Shown here in pieces: positions 43,016 to 51,762 of a stretch of 64,000 nt of DNA. Both the position numbers and the translations under genes were made by a program. The stretch is from assembly GCA_910585465.1 (NCBI GenBank), contig CAJUEW010000003.1, forward strand, positions 1-64,000, given 5' to 3'. The stretch is from an uncultured Lachnospiraceae bacterium (lineage in GTDB: Bacteria > Bacillota > Clostridia > Lachnospirales > Lachnospiraceae). The notes below the pieces were generated by a model that had not been told where the DNA came from, did not search any database, and worked only from the letters and a program-made list of their open reading frames with translations. How positions within the stretch are numbered: position 1 is the stretch's first letter; each line of letters starts with the position of its first letter.

Positions 43016-44758
43016 ATGAGAAGAACAAAGATTGTATGTACTCTTGGACCGGCGACCGAGAGTGAGGAAATTCTTCGCCAGCTAATGCTGGAAGGAATGT
43101 CAGTGGCCCGGATGAATTTTTCCCATGGAACTCATGAGGAACAGAAGGCGCGTCTGGATGCAGTAAAAAAGCTCCGTAAGGAGCTGGATTTGCCGGTGGC
43201 AGCGCTTCTGGATACAAAGGGACCGGAGATTCGTATCGGAGACGTGGAAGGCGGAAAAGTGGAGCTGAAAGCAGGACAGACGTATACACTGACGCCGGAA
43301 GAAATCCTGGGAAATACAGAGCAGGTCATGATTACGTACAAGGAATTATATCTGGATGTGTGCCCGGGGGACCCTATCCTGATCGACGATGGCCTCATTG
43401 GGATGGTTGTACAGCGGATTGACGGAAAGGATATTGTCTGCCAGGTAAAAAACAGCGGATTTATTTCCAACCATAAGGGTGTCAATGTGCCTGGTGTGGA
43501 GCTGAAAATGCCGTTTGTCAGTCAGAAGGATTATGAGGATATCGTATTTGCGGCAGAGCAGGGATATGATTTTATCGCTGCGTCTTTTACGAGAACCGCG
43601 GAGGATATTCTGGATATCCGCAAGATTCTGCATGAGAAAAACGGCGAAGGGATTAACATTATTGCGAAGATTGAGAATATGCAGGGCGTGGAGAACTGTG
43701 AATCTATTTTGCGTGTGGCAGACGGTATTATGATTGCCCGCGGGGATATGGGAGTGGAGATTCCGCTGGAGGAGGTTCCGGTCATTCAAAAGGAACTGAT
43801 TCGTCTGGCTGTCCGGATGGGCAAGCCGGTAATTACTGCTACCCAGATGCTGGACTCCATGATGAAAAACCCGCGTCCGACCCGTGCGGAAACCTCGGAT
43901 GTGGCAAATGCCATTTATCAGGGAACCAGCGCCATTATGCTGTCCGGTGAAACCGCAGCCGGAGCATATCCGGTGGAGGCTTTAAAAACCATGGCGCGTA
44001 TTGCGGAGCGCACGGAGAAGGATATTAATTATGCAGTGGAGTTTAAGCCCCGCAGAATGTCGGAACGGCCGGATGTGACCAGCGCCATCTCTCATGCAAC
44101 CTGTACGACAGCTATGGATTTAAAGGCGGCCGCTATTGTGGCAGTTACGAAATCCGGAAAAACAGTGGGAAGGATCTCCAAATACCGCCCAGGCTGTCAG
44201 ATTATCGGCTGCGCCACGGAGGAACGTGTCTGCAGGCAGATGAACCTAATCTGGGGAGTAAAGCCGGTGCTTATGGGAGAAGAGGATACGGCGGACGAGC
44301 TGTTTGACCATGCGGTGGAAGCGGCAGAAAAAAGAGGGCTGCTTGCCCGGGGAGAGCTGGTGGTTATCACGGCGGGAGTACCGTTGGGAATGTCCGGAAC
44401 TACCAATATGATTAAAGTACATGTGGCGGGAAATACGCTGATTTCCGGGAAAGGAACCAATAAGCTGAAAGGTTCCGGAAATGTGTGCGTCTGTCACAGC
44501 ATGGAGGACTTAGAACAGACCTTCCACGCAGGGGATATTCTGGTTGTGGAGCAGACTAATAATGAGATGATGAGTAAGCTTAAGGATGCAGCGGGCATTA
44601 TCACGGAGACCGGAGATCGTTATTCCCATGCGGCGATTGTAGGTATGGCTCTGGATATTCCGGTTGTTGTGGCAGCCAGAAATGCAATGGGCATCCTGAA
44701 ATCCGGTACGTTTGTAACAGTTGATGCAGAACAGGGACTGGTGTACAGCGGCAGATAA
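43016..44758 (+). CDS. pyk: Pyruvate kinase with C-terminal PEP-utiliser-like domain
   Basis: A 580-residue pyruvate kinase, forming pyruvate and ATP from PEP and ADP. The barrel has RRTKIVCTLGPA, the catalytic MVARGDMG-type site written here IMIARGDMGVEIP, and ITATQMLDSM. A swivelling PEP-utiliser-like domain (about 480-580) follows, with the typical TETGDRYSHAAIVGMALDIP (core RYSHAAIVG), as in Bacillus pyruvate kinases. Its phosphohistidine His corresponds to the S-H-A position, but function in these enzymes is unclear. Confidence 0.96.
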   Translation: MRRTKIVCTLGPATESEEILRQLMLEGMSVARMNFSHGTHEEQKARLDAVKKLRKELDLPVAALLDTKGPEIRIGDVEGGKVELKAGQTYTLTPEEILGNTEQVMITYKELYLDVCPGDPILIDDGLIGMVVQRIDGKDIVCQVKNSGFISNHKGVNVPGVELKMPFVSQKDYEDIVFAAEQGYDFIAASFTRTAEDILDIRKILHEKNGEGINIIAKIENMQGVENCESILRVADGIMIARGDMGVEIPLEEVPVIQKELIRLAVRMGKPVITATQMLDSMMKNPRPTRAETSDVANAIYQGTSAIMLSGETAAGAYPVEALKTMARIAERTEKDINYAVEFKPRRMSERPDVTSAISHATCTTAMDLKAAAIVAVTKSGKTVGRISKYRPGCQIIGCATEERVCRQMNLIWGVKPVLMGEEDTADELFDHAVEAAEKRGLLARGELVVITAGVPLGMSGTTNMIKVHVAGNTLISGKGTNKLKGSGNVCVCHSMEDLEQTFHAGDILVVEQTNNEMMSKLKDAAGIITETGDRYSHAAIVGMALDIPVVVAARNAMGILKSGTFVTVDAEQGLVYSGR

Positions 44759-44770
44759 AGCAGGAGGGAT

Positions 44771-45796
44771 ATGGATTACGGCACAGATGTTCACGCACAA
44801 AAGAAGATGGTGCTGAAAGCGTTGAAAATTGCTGTGGGGAGCTGTGTGGCAATTATGATTGCACAGTTTTTCGGGCTTGCGTATGCAGCCTCCGCAGGAA
44901 TTATTACGCTTCTGACTGTGCAGAATACGAGGAAGGACACCATTGAGCTTACACTTGAAAGACTCTGGTCCTTTCTGCTGTCGATTCTGCTAATTTTTGT
45001 ATGCTTCCATTTTTCGGGAAGGTTAGGGTGGATAAACTATGGGATCTATATTCTTCTGATGGTGGTGAGCTGTTATTATTTTGACTGGCAGAATACGATC
45101 TCTGTCAATGCAGTTATGGGCACCCATTATTTGATGTCTCCGGATTACAGTCTGGGCTTTGTGCTGAGCGAGCTGTCGCTTGTTCTGATTGGTACCGGGA
45201 CGGCGCTTATTATGAACTGGAGAATGCCCAGCTATTTAAAAGAGATCCGGGAGGATATCCGGAGAATAGAGGATGGTATGCAGCAGGTCTTACGGGAGCT
45301 TGCCTGTGAACTCGAAGGATACCGGGAAGTGGAACACGCCTGGCTTGATCTGGACAGGCTGGAGGAGCATCTCCACCTGGGTCTGAACCGCGCTTACGAG
45401 CAGGCATATAATTCCCTGTCAGAAGCGGATTTGTACTATATTGAATATATGGAGATGCGGATGCAGCAGTGTACGATGCTTCAGACTTTGAAAAACCGAA
45501 TCAGGAGTCTTCAGGAGATGCCAAGACAGGCAGGGATGGTGGGCCGTTATCTGAGATATCTGGAACAGTATGTACATGAGGACAATATTCCGGATGAGCA
45601 GATTGAGAAGCTTCAGCAGGTTATGGATCAGATGAAGACAGAGGCGCTTCCTGAAACGCGGGAGGAATTTGAAAGCCGGGCGGTCTTGTATCATGTACTG
45701 ATGGATTTGGAGGAATTTCTGTTTATCAAACAAAGGTTTTGGGAGACAAACCTTCCCCGTCCGGAGGAATTGTACAAAAATGAGAGTCCTGTTTAA
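44771..45796 (+). CDS. FUSC/aromatic acid exporter family membrane protein
   Basis: A 341-residue protein with four or five membrane segments in the first 155 residues and a cytoplasmic helical domain behind them. The opening KALKIAVGSCVAIMIAQFFGL and LTVQNTRKDTIELTLERLW (cores KIAVGS and TVQNTRKDT) match the DUF939/ArAE_1 family of putative exporters. Substrate unknown. AGGAGG is only three bases from the ATG at 44771, which is short; a start at the next Met is possible. Confidence 0.8.
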   Translation: MDYGTDVHAQKKMVLKALKIAVGSCVAIMIAQFFGLAYAASAGIITLLTVQNTRKDTIELTLERLWSFLLSILLIFVCFHFSGRLGWINYGIYILLMVVSCYYFDWQNTISVNAVMGTHYLMSPDYSLGFVLSELSLVLIGTGTALIMNWRMPSYLKEIREDIRRIEDGMQQVLRELACELEGYREVEHAWLDLDRLEEHLHLGLNRAYEQAYNSLSEADLYYIEYMEMRMQQCTMLQTLKNRIRSLQEMPRQAGMVGRYLRYLEQYVHEDNIPDEQIEKLQQVMDQMKTEALPETREEFESRAVLYHVLMDLEEFLFIKQRFWETNLPRPEELYKNESPV

Positions 45797-45800
45797 AAGT

Positions 45801-45829
45801 TTGATAATACTGACAGAATGTGCTATACT
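45801..45829 (+). promoter_or_regulatory. Promoter of asnS
   Basis: TTGATA at 45801-45806 and TATACT at 45824-45829, spacing 17. It excludes the upstream ATG at 45818 as the asnS start. Confidence 0.8.
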
Positions 45830-45874
45830 AACCATATCTTTGAGAAAAAACAGGAAAATAAGGGGATTTTGAAG

Positions 45875-47266
45875 ATGGAACTGATAACAATTCGGGAATT
45901 ATATAAAAATAGAGAAGCATATCTTGACAGAGAAATTACAGTGGGAGGCTGGGTAAGAAGCGTCCGTGATTCCAAAAGCTTTGGATTCCTGGTGCTGCAT
46001 GACGGTACATTTTTTGATACGCTCCAGATCGTCTACCACGATACAATGGATAATTTTGCCCGGATCAGCAAGCTGAACGTAGGCGCTGCAGTGATTGTGC
46101 GCGGCACGCTGGTGGCAACCCCTCAGGCAAAGCAGCCTTTTGAAATTCAGGCTGAGGAGGTGACTGTGGAAGGCCCGTCGGCGCCGGACTACCCGCTTCA
46201 GAAAAAGCGTCATACACTGGAATATCTGCGCACTATGACGCATCTGCGTCCGAGGACCAATACATTTCAGGCAGTATTCCGTGTCCGTTCTCTGACAGCT
46301 TATGCTATTCATCGGTTTTTTCAGGAGAGAGGGTTCGTATATGTACACACGCCGCTGATTACCGGAAGCGACTGTGAGGGTGCAGGGGAAATGTTCCAGG
46401 TAACTACTATGGATCTGAATCATGTGCCGAAAACAGACGACGGAGAGGTGGACTTTTCGCAGGATTTTTTCGGCAGGCCCACGAATCTGACAGTCAGCGG
46501 ACAGCTGAACGGCGAAACTTATGCAATGGCATTCCGGAATATATACACCTTTGGACCTACCTTCCGTGCTGAGAATTCCAATACGACCCGCCATGCGGCA
46601 GAGTTCTGGATGATTGAGCCGGAAATGGCATTTGCGGATCTGAGTGATGATATGCAGATTGCCGAGGATATGCTGAAATATGTAATCCGTTATGTGCTGG
46701 AGAATGCACCGGAGGAGATGAATTTCTTTAACTCCTTTGTGGATAAGGGACTTTTGGAGCGGCTGAACCATGTACTGAATTCTGAGTTTGGCCGTGTGAC
46801 CTATACAGAGGCCATTGAAATTCTGGAAAAGAACAACAGCCATTTTGACTATAAGGTATCCTGGGGATGCGATCTGCAGACCGAGCATGAACGTTATCTT
46901 ACGGAGCAGGTATTCAAGCGTCCGGTATTTGTTACGGATTATCCGAAGGAAATCAAAGCCTTTTATATGAAGCTGAATGAGGATCATAAGACAGTGGCAG
47001 CCATGGACTGTCTGGTTCCGGGCATCGGTGAGATTATCGGAGGAAGCCAGAGAGAGGATGACTATGAAAAGCTGTCCGCCCGCATGGACGAGCTGGGACT
47101 TAAAAAAGAGGATTATGGCTTTTATCTGGATTTGCGCAGATATGGTTCTGCCCGCCATGCCGGATTCGGCCTTGGGTTTGAACGCTGTGTGATGTATCTG
47201 ACAGGTATGGGTAATATCCGCGATGTGGTTCCGTTCCCGAGAACCGTGAAGAACTGCGAGCTGTAG
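45875..47266 (+). CDS. asnS: Asparaginyl-tRNA synthetase
   Basis: A 463-residue class IIb synthetase. The N-terminal OB fold has VGGWVRSVRDSKSFGFL, the catalytic domain has motif 2 FRAENSNTTRHAAEFWMIEPE (core FRAENSNTTRH) and motif 3 GFGLGFERCVMYLTGM. The FRAENS form and the absence of an Asp-specific insertion favour AsnRS over AspRS. The open frame extends to 45818, but the promoter lies there. No T-box leader is seen in the 45-base leader. Confidence 0.95.
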   Translation: MELITIRELYKNREAYLDREITVGGWVRSVRDSKSFGFLVLHDGTFFDTLQIVYHDTMDNFARISKLNVGAAVIVRGTLVATPQAKQPFEIQAEEVTVEGPSAPDYPLQKKRHTLEYLRTMTHLRPRTNTFQAVFRVRSLTAYAIHRFFQERGFVYVHTPLITGSDCEGAGEMFQVTTMDLNHVPKTDDGEVDFSQDFFGRPTNLTVSGQLNGETYAMAFRNIYTFGPTFRAENSNTTRHAAEFWMIEPEMAFADLSDDMQIAEDMLKYVIRYVLENAPEEMNFFNSFVDKGLLERLNHVLNSEFGRVTYTEAIEILEKNNSHFDYKVSWGCDLQTEHERYLTEQVFKRPVFVTDYPKEIKAFYMKLNEDHKTVAAMDCLVPGIGEIIGGSQREDDYEKLSARMDELGLKKEDYGFYLDLRRYGSARHAGFGLGFERCVMYLTGMGNIRDVVPFPRTVKNCEL

Positions 47267-47336
47267 AGGAGCAGTCTGGGGTATTGCCGGTGTCTGTTTA
47301 TGTCTGGTGCCGGAGAAGCAAAAGGAGGAACTGTAA

Positions 47337-47732
47337 ATGGCAGGTGAAGGAACACATACACATATTGCTCCGGATGGGACGGTTTATGAGCATACACATG
47401 AGCATGCCTGTCCGCAGAAGGGAGAGCACACTCATGACCATAGCCATGGCCACACCCATACCCATACCCATACGCATGCGAATACAAAAGCAGTGATCAA
47501 CCGTCTTTCCCGCGCTATCGGACATTTGGAATCCATCCGGCGTATGGTGGAAGAGGGAAGAGACTGCAGTGAAGTTCTGGTTCAGCTTTCGGCAGTGAAA
47601 TCTGCGATTAATAATACGGGAAAGGTGATCCTGAAGGATCATATCGAACATTGCCTGGTGGATGCAGTGGAATGCGGAGATATGGAAGCGGTTGCGGATC
47701 TGACAGAGGCAATCGATCGGTTTATGAAATAA
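47337..47732 (+). CDS. CsoR/RcnR-family metal-sensing repressor with His-rich N-terminus
   Basis: A 131-residue regulator. Residues 51-131 form a DUF156 domain with Cys77, His102 and Cys106, spaced exactly as Cys36, His61 and Cys65 of the copper sensor CsoR, so Cu(I) binding is likely. The first 50 residues are an unusual extension with 14 His in positions 7-47, much of it alternating Thr-His, plus Cys25. It could store or sense zinc, nickel or copper. No copper pump gene lies nearby. AGGAGG precedes the ATG. Confidence 0.85.
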   Translation: MAGEGTHTHIAPDGTVYEHTHEHACPQKGEHTHDHSHGHTHTHTHTHANTKAVINRLSRAIGHLESIRRMVEEGRDCSEVLVQLSAVKSAINNTGKVILKDHIEHCLVDAVECGDMEAVADLTEAIDRFMK

Positions 47733-47738
47733 ACGGCA

Positions 47739-47773
47739 GAGAGAGGCTTGTCAAGAGGCAGGCCTCTTTTCTT
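47739..47773 (+). terminator. Terminator after the CsoR-like gene
   Basis: GAGAGGC and GCCTCTTTTC, with an alternative AGAGGC arm in the loop, ending in a T-rich stretch. Confidence 0.7.
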
Positions 47774-47835
47774 AAAATTTGCGGCCATGTTTTTTGGTTT
47801 GCCTATTGCAGAAGACGACGGTATGTTATATACTA

Positions 47836-47864
47836 TTGATCAATATTTAGGAAAAATATACAAT
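47836..47864 (+). promoter_or_regulatory. Promoter of nrdD
   Basis: TTGATC at 47836-47841 and TACAAT at 47859-47864, spacing 17. The two NrdR boxes overlap its spacer and its start site. Confidence 0.65.
47838..47853. promoter_or_regulatory. NrdR box 1 (distal)
   Basis: Core CAATATTTAG at 47841-47850 differs by one base from box 2 and lies exactly 31 bp from it. Confidence 0.75.
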
Positions 47865-47868
47865 AAAA

Positions 47869-47884
47869 ACACAATATATAGTGG
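47869..47884. promoter_or_regulatory. NrdR box 2 (proximal)
   Basis: ACACAATATATAGTGG matches the NrdR consensus ACACWATATATWGTGT in 15 of 16 positions. It ends nine bases before the nrdD start. Confidence 0.88.
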
Positions 47885-47893
47885 GGTGAATGG

Positions 47894-50029
47894 ATGTTGT
47901 ATGTAATCAAAAAGGATGGTACAAGAGAGAATTTCAATGTGGAAAAAATCGTGAATGCAGTGAACAAATCTGCGGCCCGCATTTTGTATAAATTTTCGGA
48001 CGAGGAAACTGCCTATATCTGCAGGTTTGCGCGGGAAAGGGCAGAGTCACTTGGAAAAGAAGGAATTGATATTCAGGATATGCACAATATTGTTGAGGGA
48101 GCATTGGAACAGGTGAATCCGGCAGTGGCGAAAAGCTATCGGGATTACCGGAATTACAAAAAAGATTTTGTGCATATGATGGACGATGTGTACACAAAGA
48201 GCCAGTCTATCCGTTATATTGGGGATAAGAGCAATGCGAATACGGACAGTGCGCTGGTAGCCACAAAGAGAAGCCTGATATTCAATGAGCTGAATAAGGA
48301 GCTGTACCGGAAGTTTTTTATGAACCGCAATGAGCTGCAGGCATGCAGGGATGGTTATATTTATATTCATGACCAGTCGGCCCGTCTGGATACGATGAAC
48401 TGCTGTCTGTTCGATATCGGAAATGTGCTGACCGGCGGCTTTGAGATGGGTAATGTATGGTATAATGAGCCGAAAACACTGGATACGGCCTTTGACGTGA
48501 TGGGAGATATTATTCTAAGCACAGCGGCGCAGCAGTATGGAGGCTTTACCGTGCCGGAGGTGGACAAGGTGCTGGCTCCCTATGCGGAGAAGAGCTATAA
48601 AAAATATTATAATGAATTTTTGGCATATACGGATCCGTCCTGGGAGGGAGCAAAGGAGAAGGCAGAGGTCTATGCGATGAATAAGGTCCACCGGGATTTT
48701 GACCAGGGCTGGCAGGGCATTGAATATAAGCTGAATACCGTCGGCTCCTCCAGGGGAGATTATCCGTTTGTAACGGTAACCATGGGGCTGGGCGAGGAAC
48801 GTTTTGCGAAAATGTGTAATATTTCCCTTCTTCAGGTTCATCAGGAAGGACAGGGGAAGCCGGGAAATAAAAAGCCGGTGCTTTTTCCGAAGATTGTTTT
48901 TTTGTATGACGAAGCACTCCATGGAGAAGGCGGCAGCTGCGAGGATGTGTTTGAAGCCGGGATTGAGTGCTCGTCAAGGACTATGTATCCGGACTGGCTG
49001 TCTATGAGCGGGGAAGGCTACATTTCCGATATGTATAAAAAGTATAAAAGGGTTATCAGTCCTATGGGCTGCCGTGCTTTTTTAAGTCCCTGGTATGAAA
49101 GAGGAGGCATGAAGCCTGCCGACGATGAAGATAAGCCGGTATTTGTAGGCCGCTTCAATGTGGGTGCGGTCAGTCTGCATCTTCCGATGATTTTAGCACA
49201 GTCCCGTTCTGAAAACAGAGATTTCTATGAAGTGCTGGACTATTATCTGGAGATGATTCGGAACCTGCATATTCGTACCTATGATTATCTGGGAGAAATG
49301 CGTGCGTCCACGAATCCGCTGGCTTATTGCGAGGGCGGCTTTTACGGAGGGCACTTAAATCCCCATGATAAAATTAAACCTCTTTTAAAGCCCATGACCT
49401 CATCCTTTGGAATCACGGCGCTGAATGAGCTGCAGGAGTTATATAACGGAAAATCCATCCGGGAGGACGGACAGTTTGCACTGGAAGTTATGCAGTATAT
49501 TAATAAAAAAGTAACTCAATTTAAGGAGGAGGACGGCAACCTTTATGCTATTTATGGAACTCCGGCAGAGAGCCTCTGCGGTCTGCAGATTGAGCAGTTC
49601 CGCAAAAAATACGGGATTGTGGAGAATGTTTCTGACCGTCCGTATGTAAGTAACAGCTTCCACTGCCATGTAACGGAGGATATGAGTCCTATTGAAAAGC
49701 AGGACAGCGAGGGCCGCTTCTGGGAGCTGTGCAACGGCGGTAAGATTCAGTATGTACGCTATCCGGTGGGCTATAATAAAGAGGCAGTCCGGACCCTGGT
49801 GCGCAGGGCTATGAAGAAAGGTTTTTATGAGGGCGTGAACCTGTCGCTTGCTTACTGTGATAACTGCGGCCATCAGGAATTGGATATGGATGTCTGCCCC
49901 AAATGCGGAAGCAAGAATCTGACAAAAATTGACCGTATGAACGGATATCTGTCCTATTCCCGCGTAAAGGGTGATACGCGCTTGAACGCGGCCAAAATGG
50001 CAGAGATTGCGGAAAGGGTTTCTATGTAA
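47894..50029 (+). CDS. nrdD: Anaerobic (class III) ribonucleoside-triphosphate reductase
   Basis: A 711-residue glycyl radical enzyme that reduces NTPs to dNTPs without oxygen. An ATP-cone (about 1-90, VIKKDGTRENFNVEKIV) gives allosteric control. The C-terminal zinc site has CDNCG and CPKCG, and the radical glycine is Gly684 in RMNGYL. The upstream pair of NrdR boxes shows control by NrdR. The activase nrdG, which usually follows nrdD, is not next to it, and the next gene is on the other strand. Confidence 0.95.
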   Translation: MLYVIKKDGTRENFNVEKIVNAVNKSAARILYKFSDEETAYICRFARERAESLGKEGIDIQDMHNIVEGALEQVNPAVAKSYRDYRNYKKDFVHMMDDVYTKSQSIRYIGDKSNANTDSALVATKRSLIFNELNKELYRKFFMNRNELQACRDGYIYIHDQSARLDTMNCCLFDIGNVLTGGFEMGNVWYNEPKTLDTAFDVMGDIILSTAAQQYGGFTVPEVDKVLAPYAEKSYKKYYNEFLAYTDPSWEGAKEKAEVYAMNKVHRDFDQGWQGIEYKLNTVGSSRGDYPFVTVTMGLGEERFAKMCNISLLQVHQEGQGKPGNKKPVLFPKIVFLYDEALHGEGGSCEDVFEAGIECSSRTMYPDWLSMSGEGYISDMYKKYKRVISPMGCRAFLSPWYERGGMKPADDEDKPVFVGRFNVGAVSLHLPMILAQSRSENRDFYEVLDYYLEMIRNLHIRTYDYLGEMRASTNPLAYCEGGFYGGHLNPHDKIKPLLKPMTSSFGITALNELQELYNGKSIREDGQFALEVMQYINKKVTQFKEEDGNLYAIYGTPAESLCGLQIEQFRKKYGIVENVSDRPYVSNSFHCHVTEDMSPIEKQDSEGRFWELCNGGKIQYVRYPVGYNKEAVRTLVRRAMKKGFYEGVNLSLAYCDNCGHQELDMDVCPKCGSKNLTKIDRMNGYLSYSRVKGDTRLNAAKMAEIAERVSM

Positions 50030-50054
50030 AAAAGTCAGAGTACTGACGGACAGA

Positions 50055-50097
50055 AAAAAGTACAGCCGCCTGTGGGTGGGGCGGCTGTACTTTTTTT
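50055..50097. terminator. Bidirectional terminator between nrdD and the minus-strand gene
   Basis: Perfect 11-bp arms GTACAGCCGCC and GGCGGCTGTAC, with A-run before and T-run after, so it serves both convergent genes. Confidence 0.93.
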
Positions 50098-50102
50098 CTG
50101 AT

Positions 50103-51371
50103 TTATGCTTTCATCTGAAAGGCGCTTATATTCTGGTCTTCAAAAAGCCACCAGATTTCCTGGCTGCTATTTTCCTGAAGGTTTCTCATAAAATTATTAA
50201 CATGAAACTGATAACGGGTGGATTCTGCCATATGAATCCTTTGGTTATCGTCCAAAGACAGAAGGAAAAAATCAATACCGATATATTTGGCGGCTCCCTT
50301 TTTGACTGCCAGTGAGATATCTCCTGTTTTTTCGTACTGGCTGATAGTATATCTGAAAATCTTTGAGATATCACCCTCCTGTGTCAGAGCTTTGCCTGAA
50401 TGTTGGTCAAGGCAGTCCTCAAAAGCTCCCAGAATGATGGAGGACATATGCTGACTGACCCCTGTATGCCGAAGCACACTGGATAATTTCATATAACGGA
50501 TGGCCATATCAAGCCCCAGATGATAATCGTCGGCTGACGGCAGTCCTGTCTGTCCGGAAAGCTTTGCGCCAGCTCCGGCGGCCTGCAGATCCTTCAGGCT
50601 GTACTCGGCCTGTTCTCCTTCCGAAGATCTTGCGGGGGCTGTGCCGTTTTGCTCCTGTATCTCCAAAGTGATCTGAAACAGTATGGTATCGTTTTCGTTG
50701 CTTGTGCAATGGTTTCCATAAGATGGATGATCCCTAAGATGAATCCGTTCGGCAAGAGCCTCATAATCGTCCAGTCTCCGGTCGATTTCCAGGGCAAGAC
50801 TTTCGCACATCCGGTCTTTGATGCCTTTATTGCCCATATTTTCATAAAAGCTTCCTACTGTTCTTCCATAAGAATCTATCAGACGCTGTTTGGCCTTCTG
50901 AAACAAAGTATCTAATCGATTTATATTTTCAGCAAGCTTTTCTTCGTCCTCCCCGTATTCTTTTTCAATCCTGTTTTTAGAGGTGACATAAAGGGCGGCG
51001 ATTCTGTTCACTCTACGGTCCAGATAGTGAGCATCATCTATACTTACTTCGCTTTTCTCTAAAAAAGAAGCCTCTGTATCCTCCCAGTTAATATAGTAGT
51101 GATGAAATTCCGCCGTCTTTAGTTCCCCGGACAGTTCTTTAAGATCTTCCTTCGGAAGTTTTGCTCCTGTTATGCCTGACAGTTCCGTGGGCATATGAAA
51201 AGATGTGCGTTCAAAGCTGTCAATTCGGAATGAAGGTGTTTTTTCCTGTCCGGTCTGGGTGCCGGTTTCTGAAGCCCTGCACATGCTGTCTGCCGGTATT
51301 TTTGCTGTTTTCCTTCGTACACCGGACATAGGGTTTTTGCCGCCCGATTCTGAAATCTGTACCTTTATCAT
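50103..51371 (-). CDS. Large soluble protein of unknown function
   Basis: A 422-residue protein that I do not recognise. There is no signal peptide or membrane segment. The first 70 residues are Ser/Thr/Lys-rich and look disordered. A helical domain (about 120-225) includes HYLDRRVNRIAALYV and a long charged helix. A second domain (about 280-410) has LGLDMAIRYMKLSSVLRHTG, SSIILGAFEDCLDQ and GAAKYIGIDFFLLS. The frame is open to an ATG at 51404, but ATG 51371 has AAGGAAAGG before it. It is transcribed alone, with a sigma-D-like -10 box upstream. Confidence 0.65.
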   Translation of the reverse strand: MIKVQISESGGKNPMSGVRRKTAKIPADSMCRASETGTQTGQEKTPSFRIDSFERTSFHMPTELSGITGAKLPKEDLKELSGELKTAEFHHYYINWEDTEASFLEKSEVSIDDAHYLDRRVNRIAALYVTSKNRIEKEYGEDEEKLAENINRLDTLFQKAKQRLIDSYGRTVGSFYENMGNKGIKDRMCESLALEIDRRLDDYEALAERIHLRDHPSYGNHCTSNENDTILFQITLEIQEQNGTAPARSSEGEQAEYSLKDLQAAGAGAKLSGQTGLPSADDYHLGLDMAIRYMKLSSVLRHTGVSQHMSSIILGAFEDCLDQHSGKALTQEGDISKIFRYTISQYEKTGDISLAVKKGAAKYIGIDFFLLSLDDNQRIHMAESTRYQFHVNNFMRNLQENSSQEIWWLFEDQNISAFQMKA

Positions 51372-51417
51372 ACGAACCGCCTTTCCTTTTGAATTTGTTC
51401 TCATGCTCTTTCTATAT

Positions 51418-51425
51418 ATATCGGC
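51418..51425 (-). promoter_or_regulatory. Sigma-D (sigma-28) like -10 element
   Basis: The minus strand reads GCCGATAT, a perfect sigma-D -10 box, 47 bases before ATG 51371. A TAAA -35 at the proper 15-base distance is not present (TATC is found), so the call rests on the -10 alone. Confidence 0.4.
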
Positions 51426-51700
51426 ATACAGTAATGAAGAGATAAATTCTTTGATTTCAGCTTCCCGGGAAGCCTTCCGGATGTCTGCTTTTCAGAAGTA
51501 AAAAAGGATTTTTTGGAAAAGAGCTTGTTTTATTGCAGAAAAAAACAGAAAAAATCCGGCTGTGGGACGGGATACTTTTTCCGGTACAGGCATAATATTT
51601 TAAAGAATGAGAAGTAATAGTAAAAATGCACAAATAAAGTATGTAAAATATTGGTTTTTTAATGAAAAATTGTGCAAAGTTGCGAAAATAGAAGTGAAAA

Positions 51701-51729
51701 TTGCATTTTTTTTAAGATAATTGTATAAT
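51701..51729 (+). promoter_or_regulatory. Promoter of glgCD
   Basis: TTGCAT at 51701-51706 and perfect TATAAT at 51724-51729, spacing 17. The start site falls just before the ATG at 51742, which argues for the start at 51763. Confidence 0.75.
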
Positions 51730-51762
51730 TATTCTATATAAATGAAAGAGAGGACCTTTCTT

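Larger units (their letters stand above)
51372..51762. other. 391-base intergenic region between divergent genes
   Basis: Very AT-rich in its right half. It holds the sigma-D-like -10 box on the minus strand near 51420 and the glgC promoter at 51701-51729. Between 51440 and 51700 I see no ORF with a ribosome site, no clear hairpin terminator and no recognised RNA. Confidence 0.6.

Noticed and set aside
45899..47158. 419-residue antisense ORF opposite asnS
   Set aside because: No ribosome site or family signal; asnS on the plus strand is unmistakable.
47440..47480. Short CCCATA tandem repeat as a structural DNA element
   Set aside because: It is simply the codons for Thr-His repeats in the CsoR-like protein.
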